A stretch of 39,028 bases of DNA from Elusimicrobiota bacterium (GTDB lineage Bacteria > Elusimicrobiota > Elusimicrobia > UBA1565), in the NCBI GenBank assembly GCA_016212885.1, contig JACRDO010000090.1:1-39028 (forward strand), given 5' to 3'. Under the pieces are notes generated by a model. It did no database searches. It was not told where the DNA came from and saw only the letters and a list, made by a program, of their open reading frames with translations. This document shows positions 24,114 through 33,258 of the stretch, in pieces; position 1 is the first letter of the stretch; every line of letters begins with the position of its first letter. A program made the translations under genes and the position numbers.

Positions 24114-25388
24114 TCAATATTCCGGCTTGAGCCGGGTGAGCTGCTCCTCGAAGCGGCTTTGGAAGGACGGATCTAGCACGTCCGCGCACACGGCGTAGCG
24201 GATCAGGGGCTCCGGGGAGCCCTCCGCCGCGGTCCCCATGAAGTGCACGCCCACGATCCCGGTCTCCTCTATGACGAGCCGGTTGAAGGCTTCGTGAGGC
24301 GGCAGGCCCTTGGTGCGCGGATCCTTCGCCAACTCAGCGCCCAGGACCATGCGCGGGACTTTCCACAGCGTGAAGAACCCGGCCTCGGTCCTGCAGGCCT
24401 CGCGCAGGCCGGCTTTCCTGAAAGCCGGGACCACGTAGTCCAGGCGCTTGCGGTACATGGCGCGGAGCTTCTCCACGCAGAGCCGGGCTCTTGCCATGTC
24501 CTCGAAGAACTTCCCGTAGGCCGCCATGAGATAGGGCACCGGGCCTGAGTCCGAGTTCCCTTTGATGAGGACGAAGTCCTCGATGAAGTCCTTGGAGCCC
24601 ACGATCGCGCCGAGCCGTGCGCCCGGGTCGCTGAAGGACTTGCTGACCGAGTACATCTCGGCCCACTCCAGCTCCGGATGCTCCTTGGCGACCGAAGCGA
24701 GCGCGATGTGGCTGTTGTCTGCAAGCCCGACGTATGCGGCGTCGTTGACCAAGCGCGCCTTGCTCCTGATGCAGAACCGGATCAGCTCCTTCCACTCCCC
24801 CTCGCTCGCGCCCACAGCTGCCGGGTTGCCGGGCCGGATCACGAAAACCAGGTCCGGCTTGGCAACCTTGGCCTTCTTCAGCGCCTCTCTGAGGCGAGGG
24901 AGGTTGAGCCGCATGCGGTCCACCGAAACCAGGGGCCAGGCCACGCGCCGGGCGCCCAGATAATCCTTGGACCAGGTATCGACCACATCGTAGGCCGGCA
25001 GGTTCGATACGACGCAAAGGGAGGCCCTCCGGCGGGCGCCGCCCAAGTGAAGGCCGCACGCGAGAGGGAGGAACGCGGTCGCGGTCTTGATGCCCGCGAT
25101 GGGCACCGCCCTCAGGTGCGGCTCATCGGCGAGGCTGACCCCGGAATGGAGCTCGACCATGCCCTCGACGAAGCGCAGGAGGTTGCTCTCTTCCGCGTAT
25201 GTGTGGAAGTCGAAGGCGGGATCCGCGGCGCAGCGCGCCTGGAGCTCGAGGATGGCGGCGTCCGGAACGGTGTCGGGGTTCCCGAGGGAGAGGTTCATCG
25301 GGGCGAGGCCGGTCTTCGCGGTGTACTCGCGGCAGAAGACGTAGATGAGCTGGAAGAGGTTGATCCCTGAGGCGGGGATATGTCGCAT
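24114..25388 (-). CDS. PLP-dependent class I/II aminotransferase
   Basis: The protein (424 aa) has the fold-type I aminotransferase landmarks. The N-terminal LSLGNPDTVPD pocket is present, as is a variant NPxG motif (RPGNPAAVGAS). The PLP-ring Asp is in NDAAYVGLAD. The Schiff-base lysine is in YSVSKSFSDPGARLGAIVG. The C-terminus carries a GFFTLWKVP-type substrate loop. It resembles aspartate/LL-diaminopimelate-type enzymes, but the substrate is not clear. The ATG at 25386-25388 is preceded by a typical GC-poor region with no convincing -10. Confidence 0.87.
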   Translation of the reverse strand: MRHIPASGINLFQLIYVFCREYTAKTGLAPMNLSLGNPDTVPDAAILELQARCAADPAFDFHTYAEESNLLRFVEGMVELHSGVSLADEPHLRAVPIAGIKTATAFLPLACGLHLGGARRRASLCVVSNLPAYDVVDTWSKDYLGARRVAWPLVSVDRMRLNLPRLREALKKAKVAKPDLVFVIRPGNPAAVGASEGEWKELIRFCIRSKARLVNDAAYVGLADNSHIALASVAKEHPELEWAEMYSVSKSFSDPGARLGAIVGSKDFIEDFVLIKGNSDSGPVPYLMAAYGKFFEDMARARLCVEKLRAMYRKRLDYVVPAFRKAGLREACRTEAGFFTLWKVPRMVLGAELAKDPRTKGLPPHEAFNRLVIEETGIVGVHFMGTAAEGSPEPLIRYAVCADVLDPSFQSRFEEQLTRLKPEY

Positions 25389-25463
25389 CAGCCATAGCGT
25401 GCCAAACTCCAGCCGGTGGAGTCAAATCCATGACGTAGCCCATCGCATTTCGAGCGTCAAGAG

Positions 25464-25472
25464 TGGTATAGT
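25464..25472 (+). promoter_or_regulatory. Extended -10 element of the alpha-2-macroglobulin gene
   Basis: TGGTATAGT is an extended -10 (TGn-TATAGT), 32 bases before the ATG at 25505. No -35 hexamer of good quality lies upstream, as is common for extended -10 promoters. Confidence 0.45.
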
Positions 25473-25504
25473 CCAATACAAGCCGTACCTCAAGAGGCCT
25501 CCCC

Positions 25505-28500
25505 ATGCTCAAGACGATCCCCCTTCTCATCCTCGCCGCAGCCGCCCATGCCCAGACCCCGCCGCTGCAGGTGATGAGCGTCGCTCCCTTGGGGCAGATC
25601 CAGTCGCAGGACGCGGCGAAAGCCGTCACGGTCGTCTTCAACCAGCCCATGACGCCCCTGACCGCGGCCGAGGAAGCGGGCGCGTTCTGCCCCATCGAGT
25701 TCAAGCCCCGCATCCGGGGCCGCTGCCGCTGGCAGGGGACCAACGTCCTGAGCTTCGAGCCGCAGTCCCCCCTGCCCGCAGCCTCCTCCTTCAACGCCCT
25801 CATCCCGGCCGGCACGAAGTCCACCGTCTCGGGCGCGGTCCTCGAGGCGGGTCGCTCCTGGAGCTTTCAGACAATGCGCCCGGCCCTGGAGGACAGCCGG
25901 CCGCGGCACGATGAGCATTGGATCAGCCTCGACGCGCTGATTTTCCTCCATTTCAACCTGCCGATGGAGCCCAAGAAGGCCCAGCCCTACATCTCCTTGG
26001 TCCAAACTCCCCTTTACGGGTATGGCGAGGAAGCCGTTCCAGTCGGGGTCCGGCGGGCCACCCCTGAAGAGGTCCGCTCGGTCTGGAAGCATGACGACGA
26101 AGACGCCCAGTCTCCCAGCACATCGACCGTCCTGGTTCTCAAGCCTTCGATGGCGCTGAGGAAGGACCACGCCTATCGCCTGACCCTGAAAGAAGGGCTG
26201 AAGGCAGCTGAAGGCGAACTGGGCCTCATCTCGGACAGAATCATTTCTTTCGAGGCCTACTACACTTTCCGGCTCCTCGATACGTCGATGCATCCGTGCC
26301 TGCCTGCTGTTCCGACCTTGCTCCTTTCCAACCCCGTTCACTACGAGGACCTGCTCGCGCATATGACGATCACCCCGCCGCTGAACCTGCCTGCGCCGGA
26401 AGGCTGGAAGAAGCAGTGGGCCGGCCACCGGGATTCCGGCAGCCGCCGGGTCAGCTTCGATCTGTCGGGCGGGGACATCAAACCCGACACCCAGTACGAG
26501 ATACGCATCTCTCCCGACCTGAACGACGTTTTCGGCAACCCTCTCGGCCAGGAAGCCTCCGCCTCCTTCTACGCAGGCGGCTACTGCCCGCGCTTCTCCA
26601 TGGCCGAATCCTTCGGCGTGATGGAGAGCTACCTGCCGGCCCTGCATCCCTTGACCGCCGTCAACGTGGAGCAGGTCCCCATGCAGATGGCGCACATCCC
26701 GCCGGAGAGCCTCATCGCCTTTTTCAACAGCCTGGACTGGGGCTCCAGGCAGCCCCAAAGCCTGCCGATGACCTATCTGAGCAAGGTCTGGCAGACGAAC
26801 GTCGCGCGCACCAAGAAGGCCCGCCTGGGCGTCAGCCTGGGCGACGCGCTCGGCGGGAAGAGCTCCGGCTTCGTCTTCCTCCAAGCACAGGGCCCCGACT
26901 ACGAATGGCACAAGGCCTTGGTCAATGTGACCAACTTCGCGGTGACGGTGAAGTCCTCGCCGGATTCGACGCTTGTCTGGGCCACCTTCCTGAGGACCGG
27001 CGCGCCGGTCAAGGGCGCGAAGATCGAGCTGCGCGGCGAAGACGGCCGGCTCCTGCGCGCGGGCGCCACGGACCCGAGCGGCATCTACTCCGGGCCGGGC
27101 TGGAAGGGGCTCGGGATCAAGGAATGGAAGCGCTGGCAGAGGCCGAAGCTCTGGGTCTTCGCCTCGATCGGCAACGAGTTCGCGGCCCTCACCACGGCCT
27201 GGCGCGGCGCTCTGGCGCCCTGGCGCTTCAACGTCTCCTACGACGACCACCCCCGCCCCTTCCGCCATGAGGGCATCGTCTTCACGGAGCGCGGGGTCTA
27301 CCGGCCCGGGGAGACCGTCTACGCCAAGGGCATCCTCCGCGAGCTCATCAGCGGCGACTGGGAGCCCACGAGCCTGAAGACCGTGGCCGCGGTCATCAAG
27401 GACCCGCGCAGCGCGGAGGTGTTCCGGTCCACCTTGCCGGTCTCGGCCTCCTCCGCCTTCGATTTCGCGGTCCCGATCAAGGCCAATGCTCCGACCGGGG
27501 TCTACGAGATGTCGGTCAGCGACGATTTCCAGGCCTCCGCCGCAGCGGTGCAAGCCGTCAGCGAGGAAGGCGGAGAACGTGAAGAAGGAGGCGAGGAAGA
27601 AGCTCCGGCGCCCTCGGCCGAGCGGAAGCTGTCGCTCGAGGGCTCCTTCCGGGTCGAGGCGTACAAGCCGGCCGTCTTCGAGGTCAAAGTCCGCTCTTCC
27701 AAGGACGAGTACCTGGCCGGGGACCTCTTCGAGGCCTTCATCGACGGCTGGTATCTCTTCGGCGCGCCCATGGCCCAGGCGCCTTTCGACGCCAAGCTCC
27801 GGCTCGAGCCAGGCAGCTTCCAGCCGCCGGGGTTCGAGGGCTTCGCCTTCGGGCCCGGCTGGTGGGAGGAAACGAGCCGCTACGAGGGGCGCCTGCTCGC
27901 CGCCTCGACCGGAACCCTCGACAGCCAGGGCAAGACCGCCTTCAAGGCAATCTTGGACCCCGGCAGCGCGGAGCGGCCGCTCATGGCCGCGCTCGAGGCG
28001 AGCGTCATGAGCCCCGAACGTCAGCGCCTCTCCGGGCGGGCATCCGCGGTGGCGCACAGGGCGAACCTCTACCTGGGCATCCGGGCCAAGAAGACCTTCA
28101 TCGACAAGGGCCAGGACTACTCCGCCGAGATCGTGGCCGTGCGGCCGGACGGCACTCCCGCGGAGGGCCTGACGGTCGAGGGCAAGCTGATGCGCAGGGA
28201 TTGGTTCAGCGTACAGAAAGCGGGCCTGGGCGGGAGGCTGGAGTGGGTCAGCGAGCGCCGCGATGTGGAAGCCGCGACCTTCAGCTTCACGGCGTCCAAG
28301 ACGACTTTTACCTGGACGCATTCGGTAGACCAAGTCGGCTTGCACACCCTGCGTTTGAGCGCCGCTGACGAGCAGGGACGCCTGACGCGCGCCGGCGACT
28401 CCTTCTACGCGGTCGGCAAGGGTGAGGCCTGGTGGGAGCGCTCCGATACGGACATCGTGGAGCTGGTCCCGGACAAGAAGTCGTACAAGCCCGGCGATAC

Positions 28501-31183
28501 GGCGCGCATCCTGGTCAAGTCGCCCTACGCGCAGACCCGCGCCTTAGTCAGCGTCGAGCGAGAGCGCATTCTTGAGCGCCGCACGGTCCAGCTCGAGGGC
28601 GGGGCCGGCTTCATCGAGGTCGCGCTGAAGCCCGATCACGTCCCCAATGTTTACGTGGGCGTGGTCCTGATGCAGGGGCGCAGCGGCATGGACAAGTTCT
28701 CAGCCGAAGGCGACGACATCGCCAAGCCCCAGGCCAAGTTCGGCTACGCGGCCCTGTCCGTGGACCCCGGCGGAAGAAGGCTGTCCGTCGCGCTCAAGAC
28801 CGACGCGGCAGAGTACCGCCCGCGGGGCCGCGTCGCGGCCTCCCTGGCCGTCACCGACGAGAAGGGCCGGGGCGTGAGCGCCGAGGCCGCGGTCTTCGCG
28901 GTGGACGAGGGGGTCCTCGCTCTGACAGGCTACGGCACGCCCGACGTCTTCAGGGCCTTCTACGGCCCGAGACCCCTGCTCGTGGAGACCGCGAGCCTCC
29001 TGCAGTACGTCATCGGCCAGCGCAGCTTCGGCGAAAAAGGCCAGGACCGGGGAGGAGGAGGGGGGGCCGCGGGGCTTTCCGGCATCGACCTGCGCTCGCT
29101 CTTCGTCCCGACCGCGTACTGGAACCCCTCGGTCCGGACGGACAAGGAAGGCAGAGCCAACCTCGATTTCACCCTGCCCGACAACCTCTCGCGCTTCCGC
29201 CTGATGGCGGTGGCCCAGGCCGGCCGGCTCATGGGCTCCGGGGAGACTCGGCTGAGCGTCAAGAAGCCGCTGATGCTCAGGCCCAGCCTGCCGCGCTTCG
29301 CGCGGCTGGGCGACGTGTTCCAAGGCGGAATCGTGGTCCACAACTACACGGGCTCCTCGGCCGCGGTCAAAGTCGAGCTCAAGCTCAGAGGCGAGGCGGC
29401 GGCCTACGACGGCCCCCCCGAGAGGACCATCGAAGTCGAGTCGGGCAAGGCCCTCGAGGTCCTCTGGCCCATGAAGGCGTCCGCCCTGGGACAAGCGGCC
29501 TTCGAGTTCCGATGTGCCGCAGGCTCGGAAACGGACGGCCTGGAGTGGAAGCTCGAGACGAGCCTGCCTACGCCGCTCGAGTACGCCGCGACCTCCGGCG
29601 CGACCGCTGAGAAAGCCGAGGAGAAGATCACGGTCCCCAAGACTTCCCGGCCCGATCTCGGCGGCCTGGAGGCGAGCCTCTCTCCTACCGCCATGGCCGG
29701 CTTGCAGGAGGGCGCAAAATTCCTGCTCGGCTATCCCTACGGCTGTCTCGAGCAGAAGCTCTCCCGCGCATTCCCGGTCCTCGTGGGCGCGGACATGGTC
29801 GAGACCTACGGCTTGGGCGACCTCAAGGGCCTCAAGCGCCGCTCTCAGGAGGTCTTCAAGGGCTTGAGCGAGTTCCAGCATCCATCGGGAGGCTTCGGCT
29901 ATTGGCCGGCCCCCATAAATCCCGACCCCTACCTCACGGCCTACGCCCTGCACGCGGCCGCCATCGCCAAGAAGGAAGGCTACGAGGTGGAGGCGGGAGT
30001 GCTCTCCAAGGCTGTCTCATGGTTGAGGGGCTACCTCTACGGCGAGCGCTCCCAATGGGCGTATCCGTACAGCCGGAGCGAGGACTACGCGAGCCGCGCC
30101 TACGCCCTCTACGCCCTGGCCCTCCACGGCCAGAAGGAGAGCGGCTACCTCTCCAACCTGTTCATGCGCCGGGACCGGCTCCCGGTCTCGGGCAAGGCGC
30201 ACCTGCTCAAGGCCGCCAAAGCCTTGGAGGCTGAGCCTCTCATCTTGGATACGCTCGCCTCGGAGCTGCTCCAGGCGGCCCGTTACTCTCCGACGACCCT
30301 TCACTTCGAGTCCAGCGAAGATGCGCCTTGGACCCACGAGTCGAACGTCCGCACCACCGCGCTGGTCCTGCAGGCCATGCTCGAGGCGCGGGGCGGCTTC
30401 CCGGCGGACGATAAGGCCGTGCGGTGGCTCATGGAGGAGCGAAAGAACCTCGGCCGCTGGCGCACGACCCAGGAGAACTTCGCCGCGCTCTACGCCCTGC
30501 AGGACTACTACCGCGCCTACGAGAAGGAGTCCCCCTCCTTCCAGGCCCTAGCCAAGCTGGCGGGCCAGGAATGGAAGGAAACCTTCCAAGGGCGGACCCT
30601 GGAGGCGCGGCTGCGGAGCTTCCCCCTCTCCGCCCTTGAGGAGGACAAGGGCCGCGTCTCCCTGTCGAAGGAAGGGACCGGGCGGCTCTACTACACCCTG
30701 CGGCTGAGCTGGATGCCGAAAGAGGAGCGCGCCCGCAGCGAAGGGCTCTCCATCGAGAAGAAGATCGAGCCTCTCGCGCCTGGCGCGGGCTCCAAGGCCT
30801 TCCCGCCCGGGTCACGGGCCGTGGTGACGCTCAAGGTCAAGACCCCGCAGGATAGGACCTTCGTGGCCATCAACGACCCCGTGCCGGCCGGCTTCGAGAT
30901 CGTGGACCCCACCTTCGCCGTGGAGGGTCAAGAGAGCGCCCGGATCCTCGAGGAGCGGGCCAAGGACAACCCCTATTGGGGCACGTTCCAGCGCAGCGAG
31001 AACTACGACGACCGCATCCAGATATTCGCCGACTACCTCACGGCCGGCGAGCACAGCTACTCCTACCTGGTCCAGGCCGCCACGCCGGGCGCCTACCGGA
31101 TGCCTTCGACCCGGGTCGAGCAGATGTACCAGCCGGAAGTCTTCGGCGCCACGGCGGGCGGGGAGGTCGTCGTGGGGAGATAA
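25505..31183 (+). CDS. Bacterial alpha-2-macroglobulin with intact thioester motif
   Basis: The protein has 1892 residues. A signal peptide (MLKTIPLLILAAAAHA, signal peptidase I type) precedes the macroglobulin-like domains. FTERGVYRPGETVYAKGILR marks the MG2-type strand. The A2M-type segment PDNLSRFRLMAVAQAGR leads into the thioester domain, with Gly1413-Cys1414-Leu-Glu-Gln1417 (GCLEQ) intact. The ending resembles the receptor-binding domain, with VVTLKVKTPQDRTFVAINDP and then VEQMYQPEVFG. Such proteins trap attacking proteases through the Cys-Gln thioester. Bacterial copies are often paired with pbpC (PBP1C); here no pbpC is adjacent. The mature protein lacks a lipobox, so it is periplasmic rather than lipid-anchored. 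Confidence 0.92.
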   Translation: MLKTIPLLILAAAAHAQTPPLQVMSVAPLGQIQSQDAAKAVTVVFNQPMTPLTAAEEAGAFCPIEFKPRIRGRCRWQGTNVLSFEPQSPLPAASSFNALIPAGTKSTVSGAVLEAGRSWSFQTMRPALEDSRPRHDEHWISLDALIFLHFNLPMEPKKAQPYISLVQTPLYGYGEEAVPVGVRRATPEEVRSVWKHDDEDAQSPSTSTVLVLKPSMALRKDHAYRLTLKEGLKAAEGELGLISDRIISFEAYYTFRLLDTSMHPCLPAVPTLLLSNPVHYEDLLAHMTITPPLNLPAPEGWKKQWAGHRDSGSRRVSFDLSGGDIKPDTQYEIRISPDLNDVFGNPLGQEASASFYAGGYCPRFSMAESFGVMESYLPALHPLTAVNVEQVPMQMAHIPPESLIAFFNSLDWGSRQPQSLPMTYLSKVWQTNVARTKKARLGVSLGDALGGKSSGFVFLQAQGPDYEWHKALVNVTNFAVTVKSSPDSTLVWATFLRTGAPVKGAKIELRGEDGRLLRAGATDPSGIYSGPGWKGLGIKEWKRWQRPKLWVFASIGNEFAALTTAWRGALAPWRFNVSYDDHPRPFRHEGIVFTERGVYRPGETVYAKGILRELISGDWEPTSLKTVAAVIKDPRSAEVFRSTLPVSASSAFDFAVPIKANAPTGVYEMSVSDDFQASAAAVQAVSEEGGEREEGGEEEAPAPSAERKLSLEGSFRVEAYKPAVFEVKVRSSKDEYLAGDLFEAFIDGWYLFGAPMAQAPFDAKLRLEPGSFQPPGFEGFAFGPGWWEETSRYEGRLLAASTGTLDSQGKTAFKAILDPGSAERPLMAALEASVMSPERQRLSGRASAVAHRANLYLGIRAKKTFIDKGQDYSAEIVAVRPDGTPAEGLTVEGKLMRRDWFSVQKAGLGGRLEWVSERRDVEAATFSFTASKTTFTWTHSVDQVGLHTLRLSAADEQGRLTRAGDSFYAVGKGEAWWERSDTDIVELVPDKKSYKPGDTARILVKSPYAQTRALVSVERERILERRTVQLEGGAGFIEVALKPDHVPNVYVGVVLMQGRSGMDKFSAEGDDIAKPQAKFGYAALSVDPGGRRLSVALKTDAAEYRPRGRVAASLAVTDEKGRGVSAEAAVFAVDEGVLALTGYGTPDVFRAFYGPRPLLVETASLLQYVIGQRSFGEKGQDRGGGGGAAGLSGIDLRSLFVPTAYWNPSVRTDKEGRANLDFTLPDNLSRFRLMAVAQAGRLMGSGETRLSVKKPLMLRPSLPRFARLGDVFQGGIVVHNYTGSSAAVKVELKLRGEAAAYDGPPERTIEVESGKALEVLWPMKASALGQAAFEFRCAAGSETDGLEWKLETSLPTPLEYAATSGATAEKAEEKITVPKTSRPDLGGLEASLSPTAMAGLQEGAKFLLGYPYGCLEQKLSRAFPVLVGADMVETYGLGDLKGLKRRSQEVFKGLSEFQHPSGGFGYWPAPINPDPYLTAYALHAAAIAKKEGYEVEAGVLSKAVSWLRGYLYGERSQWAYPYSRSEDYASRAYALYALALHGQKESGYLSNLFMRRDRLPVSGKAHLLKAAKALEAEPLILDTLASELLQAARYSPTTLHFESSEDAPWTHESNVRTTALVLQAMLEARGGFPADDKAVRWLMEERKNLGRWRTTQENFAALYALQDYYRAYEKESPSFQALAKLAGQEWKETFQGRTLEARLRSFPLSALEEDKGRVSLSKEGTGRLYYTLRLSWMPKEERARSEGLSIEKKIEPLAPGAGSKAFPPGSRAVVTLKVKTPQDRTFVAINDPVPAGFEIVDPTFAVEGQESARILEERAKDNPYWGTFQRSENYDDRIQIFADYLTAGEHSYSYLVQAATPGAYRMPSTRVEQMYQPEVFGATAGGEVVVGR

Positions 31184-31188
31184 AGCGG

Positions 31189-31218
31189 TTGATTCCGGAG
31201 CGCGCGGTAGGCTATACT
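31189..31218 (+). promoter_or_regulatory. Sigma70-type promoter of guaB
   Basis: TTGATT (31189-31194), 18-bp spacer, TATACT (31213-31218). Predicted initiation near 31225 gives a leader of about 23 bases ending in GGGAGG (31237-31242) before the GTG at 31248. Confidence 0.7.
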
Positions 31219-31247
31219 GAAAGCAGAGCCATCGTCGGGAGGATTGG

Positions 31248-32756
31248 GTGATCCGCCGCATACTGCGCGTCTGCAATGCAGTGGCGAATCCCGCAGTAGG
31301 CCCCCATATGAACTTTGAAGAAGCCGTGACGTTCGAGGACGTTCTCCTCGCGCCCCGCCGCTCCTCCATCGCCTCGCGCCGCCAGGTCGACACGACCGGC
31401 CGCATCTCGCGGAACATCCCCCTGAAGGTCCCCATCATCTCGGCCAACATGGACACCGTCACCGAGTCCGAGATGGCCATCGCGATGGCCCATCTCGGCG
31501 GCCTCGGGGTGATCCACCGGTTCCTCAAGATCGAGGAGGAGGCCTGTGAGGTCGCCCGGGTCAAGCGGGCCGAGAGCATCGTCATCGAGCAGCCCTACGC
31601 CCTTGCGCCCTCGAACACGGTGCGGGAAGCGCGGCGCATGATGCGCGAGAGGGGGATCGGCGGCATCCTCGTGGTCGCGGGCGAGGGCCGCCTGGCCGGC
31701 CTGGTGACCACGCGGGACATCGTCTTCGAGCGCGACGGGGGAAGGCGCCTCGAGAAGGTCATGACGCGCAAGCTCATCACCGCGCGGCCGGATGTCCGGC
31801 TCGATGAGGCCCGCCGCATCCTGCAGGAGCACGACATCGAGAAGCTGCCCTTGGTCGACAAGGACGGACTCTTGAGGGGCCTCATCACGGCGAAGGACCT
31901 CCTCAAGAACGAGCTCTACCCGAACGCCTCGAAGGACGCGAAGGGGCACCTCCTGGTCGGGGCCGCGGTGGGAGTGGTCGGAGATTTCCTCGAGCGCGCC
32001 CAGGCCCTGCACGACGCCGGGGCGGACGTCCTCGTCGTGGACGTGGCGCACGGCCACTCCGACCATGTGATCGAGGCCGTGCGGCGGATCAAGGCCTGCC
32101 GCCCTTCCTCCGAGGTGGTGGCCGGCAACGTCGCAACTTACGAGGGCGCGCTCGACCTGGTCAAGGCGGGCGCCGACGGCGTGAAGGTCGGGGTGGGCCC
32201 CGGGGCCGCGTGCTCGACGCGCATCGTCGCCGGCTGCGGCGTGCCACAGGTCTCGGCGATCCTGGACTGCGCCCAGGTCACGAGGAAGCAGGGCGTCCCC
32301 ATCATCTCCGACGGAGGCATCCGCGACTCCGGCGCCATCACCAAGGCCCTTGCGGCCGGAGCTTCCTCCGTCATGCTCGGAAGCCTTCTGGCAGGATCGG
32401 AGGAGAGTCCGGGCTACACGACGGTGCGCGGCGGGGTCAAGTACAAGGTCTTTCGCGGCATGGCCTCCCTAGGCGCCGCGCTGGGCCGGCGCATCAAGGA
32501 ACGCGACGAGGGCCCGGCCCAGGAGGACATCTCGGAGGTCGTGCCGGAGGGCGTCGAATCGGTGGTCCCCTACCGGGGAAACGTCAGCGAGGTCGTGCAC
32601 CAGCTCGCAGGAGGCCTGCGCTCCGGGATGAGCTATTGCGGGGCGGATGACTTGCGGGCCCTTTGGAAGAACGCCCGGTTCGTGCGAATCACGCCGGCCG
32701 GCTTGAGCGAATCCAAGCCCCACGTGCTGGACGTCCCGAACATCCAGAGGATGTAG
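31248..32756 (+). CDS. guaB: Inosine-5'-monophosphate dehydrogenase
   Basis: GuaB oxidises IMP to XMP in GTP synthesis. The sequence has FEDVLLAPRRSS at the N-terminus and a Bateman module of two CBS domains (about residues 110-230). The catalytic loop is GPGAACSTRIVAGCGVPQ, with the nucleophile Cys322 when numbered from the GTG start (302 from the ATG at 31308). The ISDGGIRDSG block and the flap YKVFRGMASLG also fit. The GTG at 31248 has a strong Shine-Dalgarno (GGGAGG, 5-base spacer) and gives 502 aa with an unusual 20-residue basic extension. The ATG at 31308 gives the canonical 482-residue protein. The C-terminus (LDVPNIQRM) is encoded in a partial palindromic element. Confidence 0.95.
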   Translation: MIRRILRVCNAVANPAVGPHMNFEEAVTFEDVLLAPRRSSIASRRQVDTTGRISRNIPLKVPIISANMDTVTESEMAIAMAHLGGLGVIHRFLKIEEEACEVARVKRAESIVIEQPYALAPSNTVREARRMMRERGIGGILVVAGEGRLAGLVTTRDIVFERDGGRRLEKVMTRKLITARPDVRLDEARRILQEHDIEKLPLVDKDGLLRGLITAKDLLKNELYPNASKDAKGHLLVGAAVGVVGDFLERAQALHDAGADVLVVDVAHGHSDHVIEAVRRIKACRPSSEVVAGNVATYEGALDLVKAGADGVKVGVGPGAACSTRIVAGCGVPQVSAILDCAQVTRKQGVPIISDGGIRDSGAITKALAAGASSVMLGSLLAGSEESPGYTTVRGGVKYKVFRGMASLGAALGRRIKERDEGPAQEDISEVVPEGVESVVPYRGNVSEVVHQLAGGLRSGMSYCGADDLRALWKNARFVRITPAGLSESKPHVLDVPNIQRM

Positions 32757-32765
32757 GTTTGGGAC
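32733..32765. repeat. Half-length palindromic element, candidate copy C, across the guaB stop
   Basis: GTCCCGAAC (32733-32741), 15-nt loop, GTTTGGGAC (32757-32765). The left arm and the first loop bases (ATCC) match copy A; the right side (GTAGGTTTGG) matches copy B. The dyad pairs over nine positions with one G-U. The TAG stop (32754-32756) lies in the loop. It may double as a weak 3' hairpin; no T-run follows. Confidence 0.5.
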
Positions 32766-32792
32766 GAAGCTGAGAAGACCGCGGGGACGGCG

Positions 32793-33143
32793 CTACTTCT
32801 TTGACAGGGAGCGGAGGAATTCCGAGAATTCCTCTCCCGTGAACGGCTTGAGCAGCACATGAGGGAAGCCGGAGAGGCACGCCCTCTCGGCCTGCGCCGG
32901 CTCGCCGGTCATCAGGCCGAGCGCCAGGGCGGGATGGCTTTGCCTCAGGCTCAGGCAGAGCTCGATCCCGTCTTCGGCCTCCAGGTTCACGTCGCAGATC
33001 GCCGCGTCGAAGACGCCGAGCGCGCAGCGGCGGCGCAAGGCCTCCCCGTTTTCGACCACGACGCCCTGGTGCCCGAGGCGCTGCAGCATTCTCTCGACAA
33101 CCCTCCTGCAGACGGAATTGTCGTCGACCGCGATGATCCTCAT
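32793..33143 (-). CDS. Single-domain response regulator (CheY-like)
   Basis: The 116-residue protein is a stand-alone receiver domain: acidic pair Asp7-Asp8, phospho-acceptor Asp51 in AAICDVNL, Thr79 in LMTGE and Lys99 in LLKPF. There is no output domain, so it acts by protein contact. The start MRIIAVDDN at 33141-33143 is standard for the family; an upstream frame would add an unlikely extension. Its promoter ends seven bases before ATG, so the mRNA may be leaderless. No kinase is adjacent; the soluble transmitter at 1324-2082 is a candidate partner in the window. Confidence 0.91.
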   Translation of the reverse strand: MRIIAVDDNSVCRRVVERMLQRLGHQGVVVENGEALRRRCALGVFDAAICDVNLEAEDGIELCLSLRQSHPALALGLMTGEPAQAERACLSGFPHVLLKPFTGEEFSEFLRSLSKK

Positions 33144-33150
33144 ACGAATA

Positions 33151-33179
33151 AGGATACCACGGCGCGCCCAAAATAGCAA
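33151..33179 (-). promoter_or_regulatory. Promoter of the CheY-like regulator, likely leaderless
   Basis: On the minus strand: -35 TTGCTA (33179-33174), 17-bp spacer ending TGG, -10 TATCCT (33156-33151). The start codon begins eight bases after the -10 box, about where transcription should start. Confidence 0.55.
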
Positions 33180-33258
33180 TACCCTGGGGTTTTAGTCTTA
33201 CAACCCATAAGGCTCTGGGAAGGGCCGCGCGATTGCTATAGAATCCAGCCCGACTCCC

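Noticed and set aside
25000-25011. AGGTTCGATACG, a 12-base match to part of the palindromic element
   Set aside because: It lacks the second arm and core, and is explained by codons of the aminotransferase.
25490-28345. A very long open frame on the minus strand opposite the alpha-2-macroglobulin gene
   Set aside because: It is a mirror of GC-rich codon use on the plus strand, has no domain and low-complexity composition; the plus-strand gene is unambiguous.
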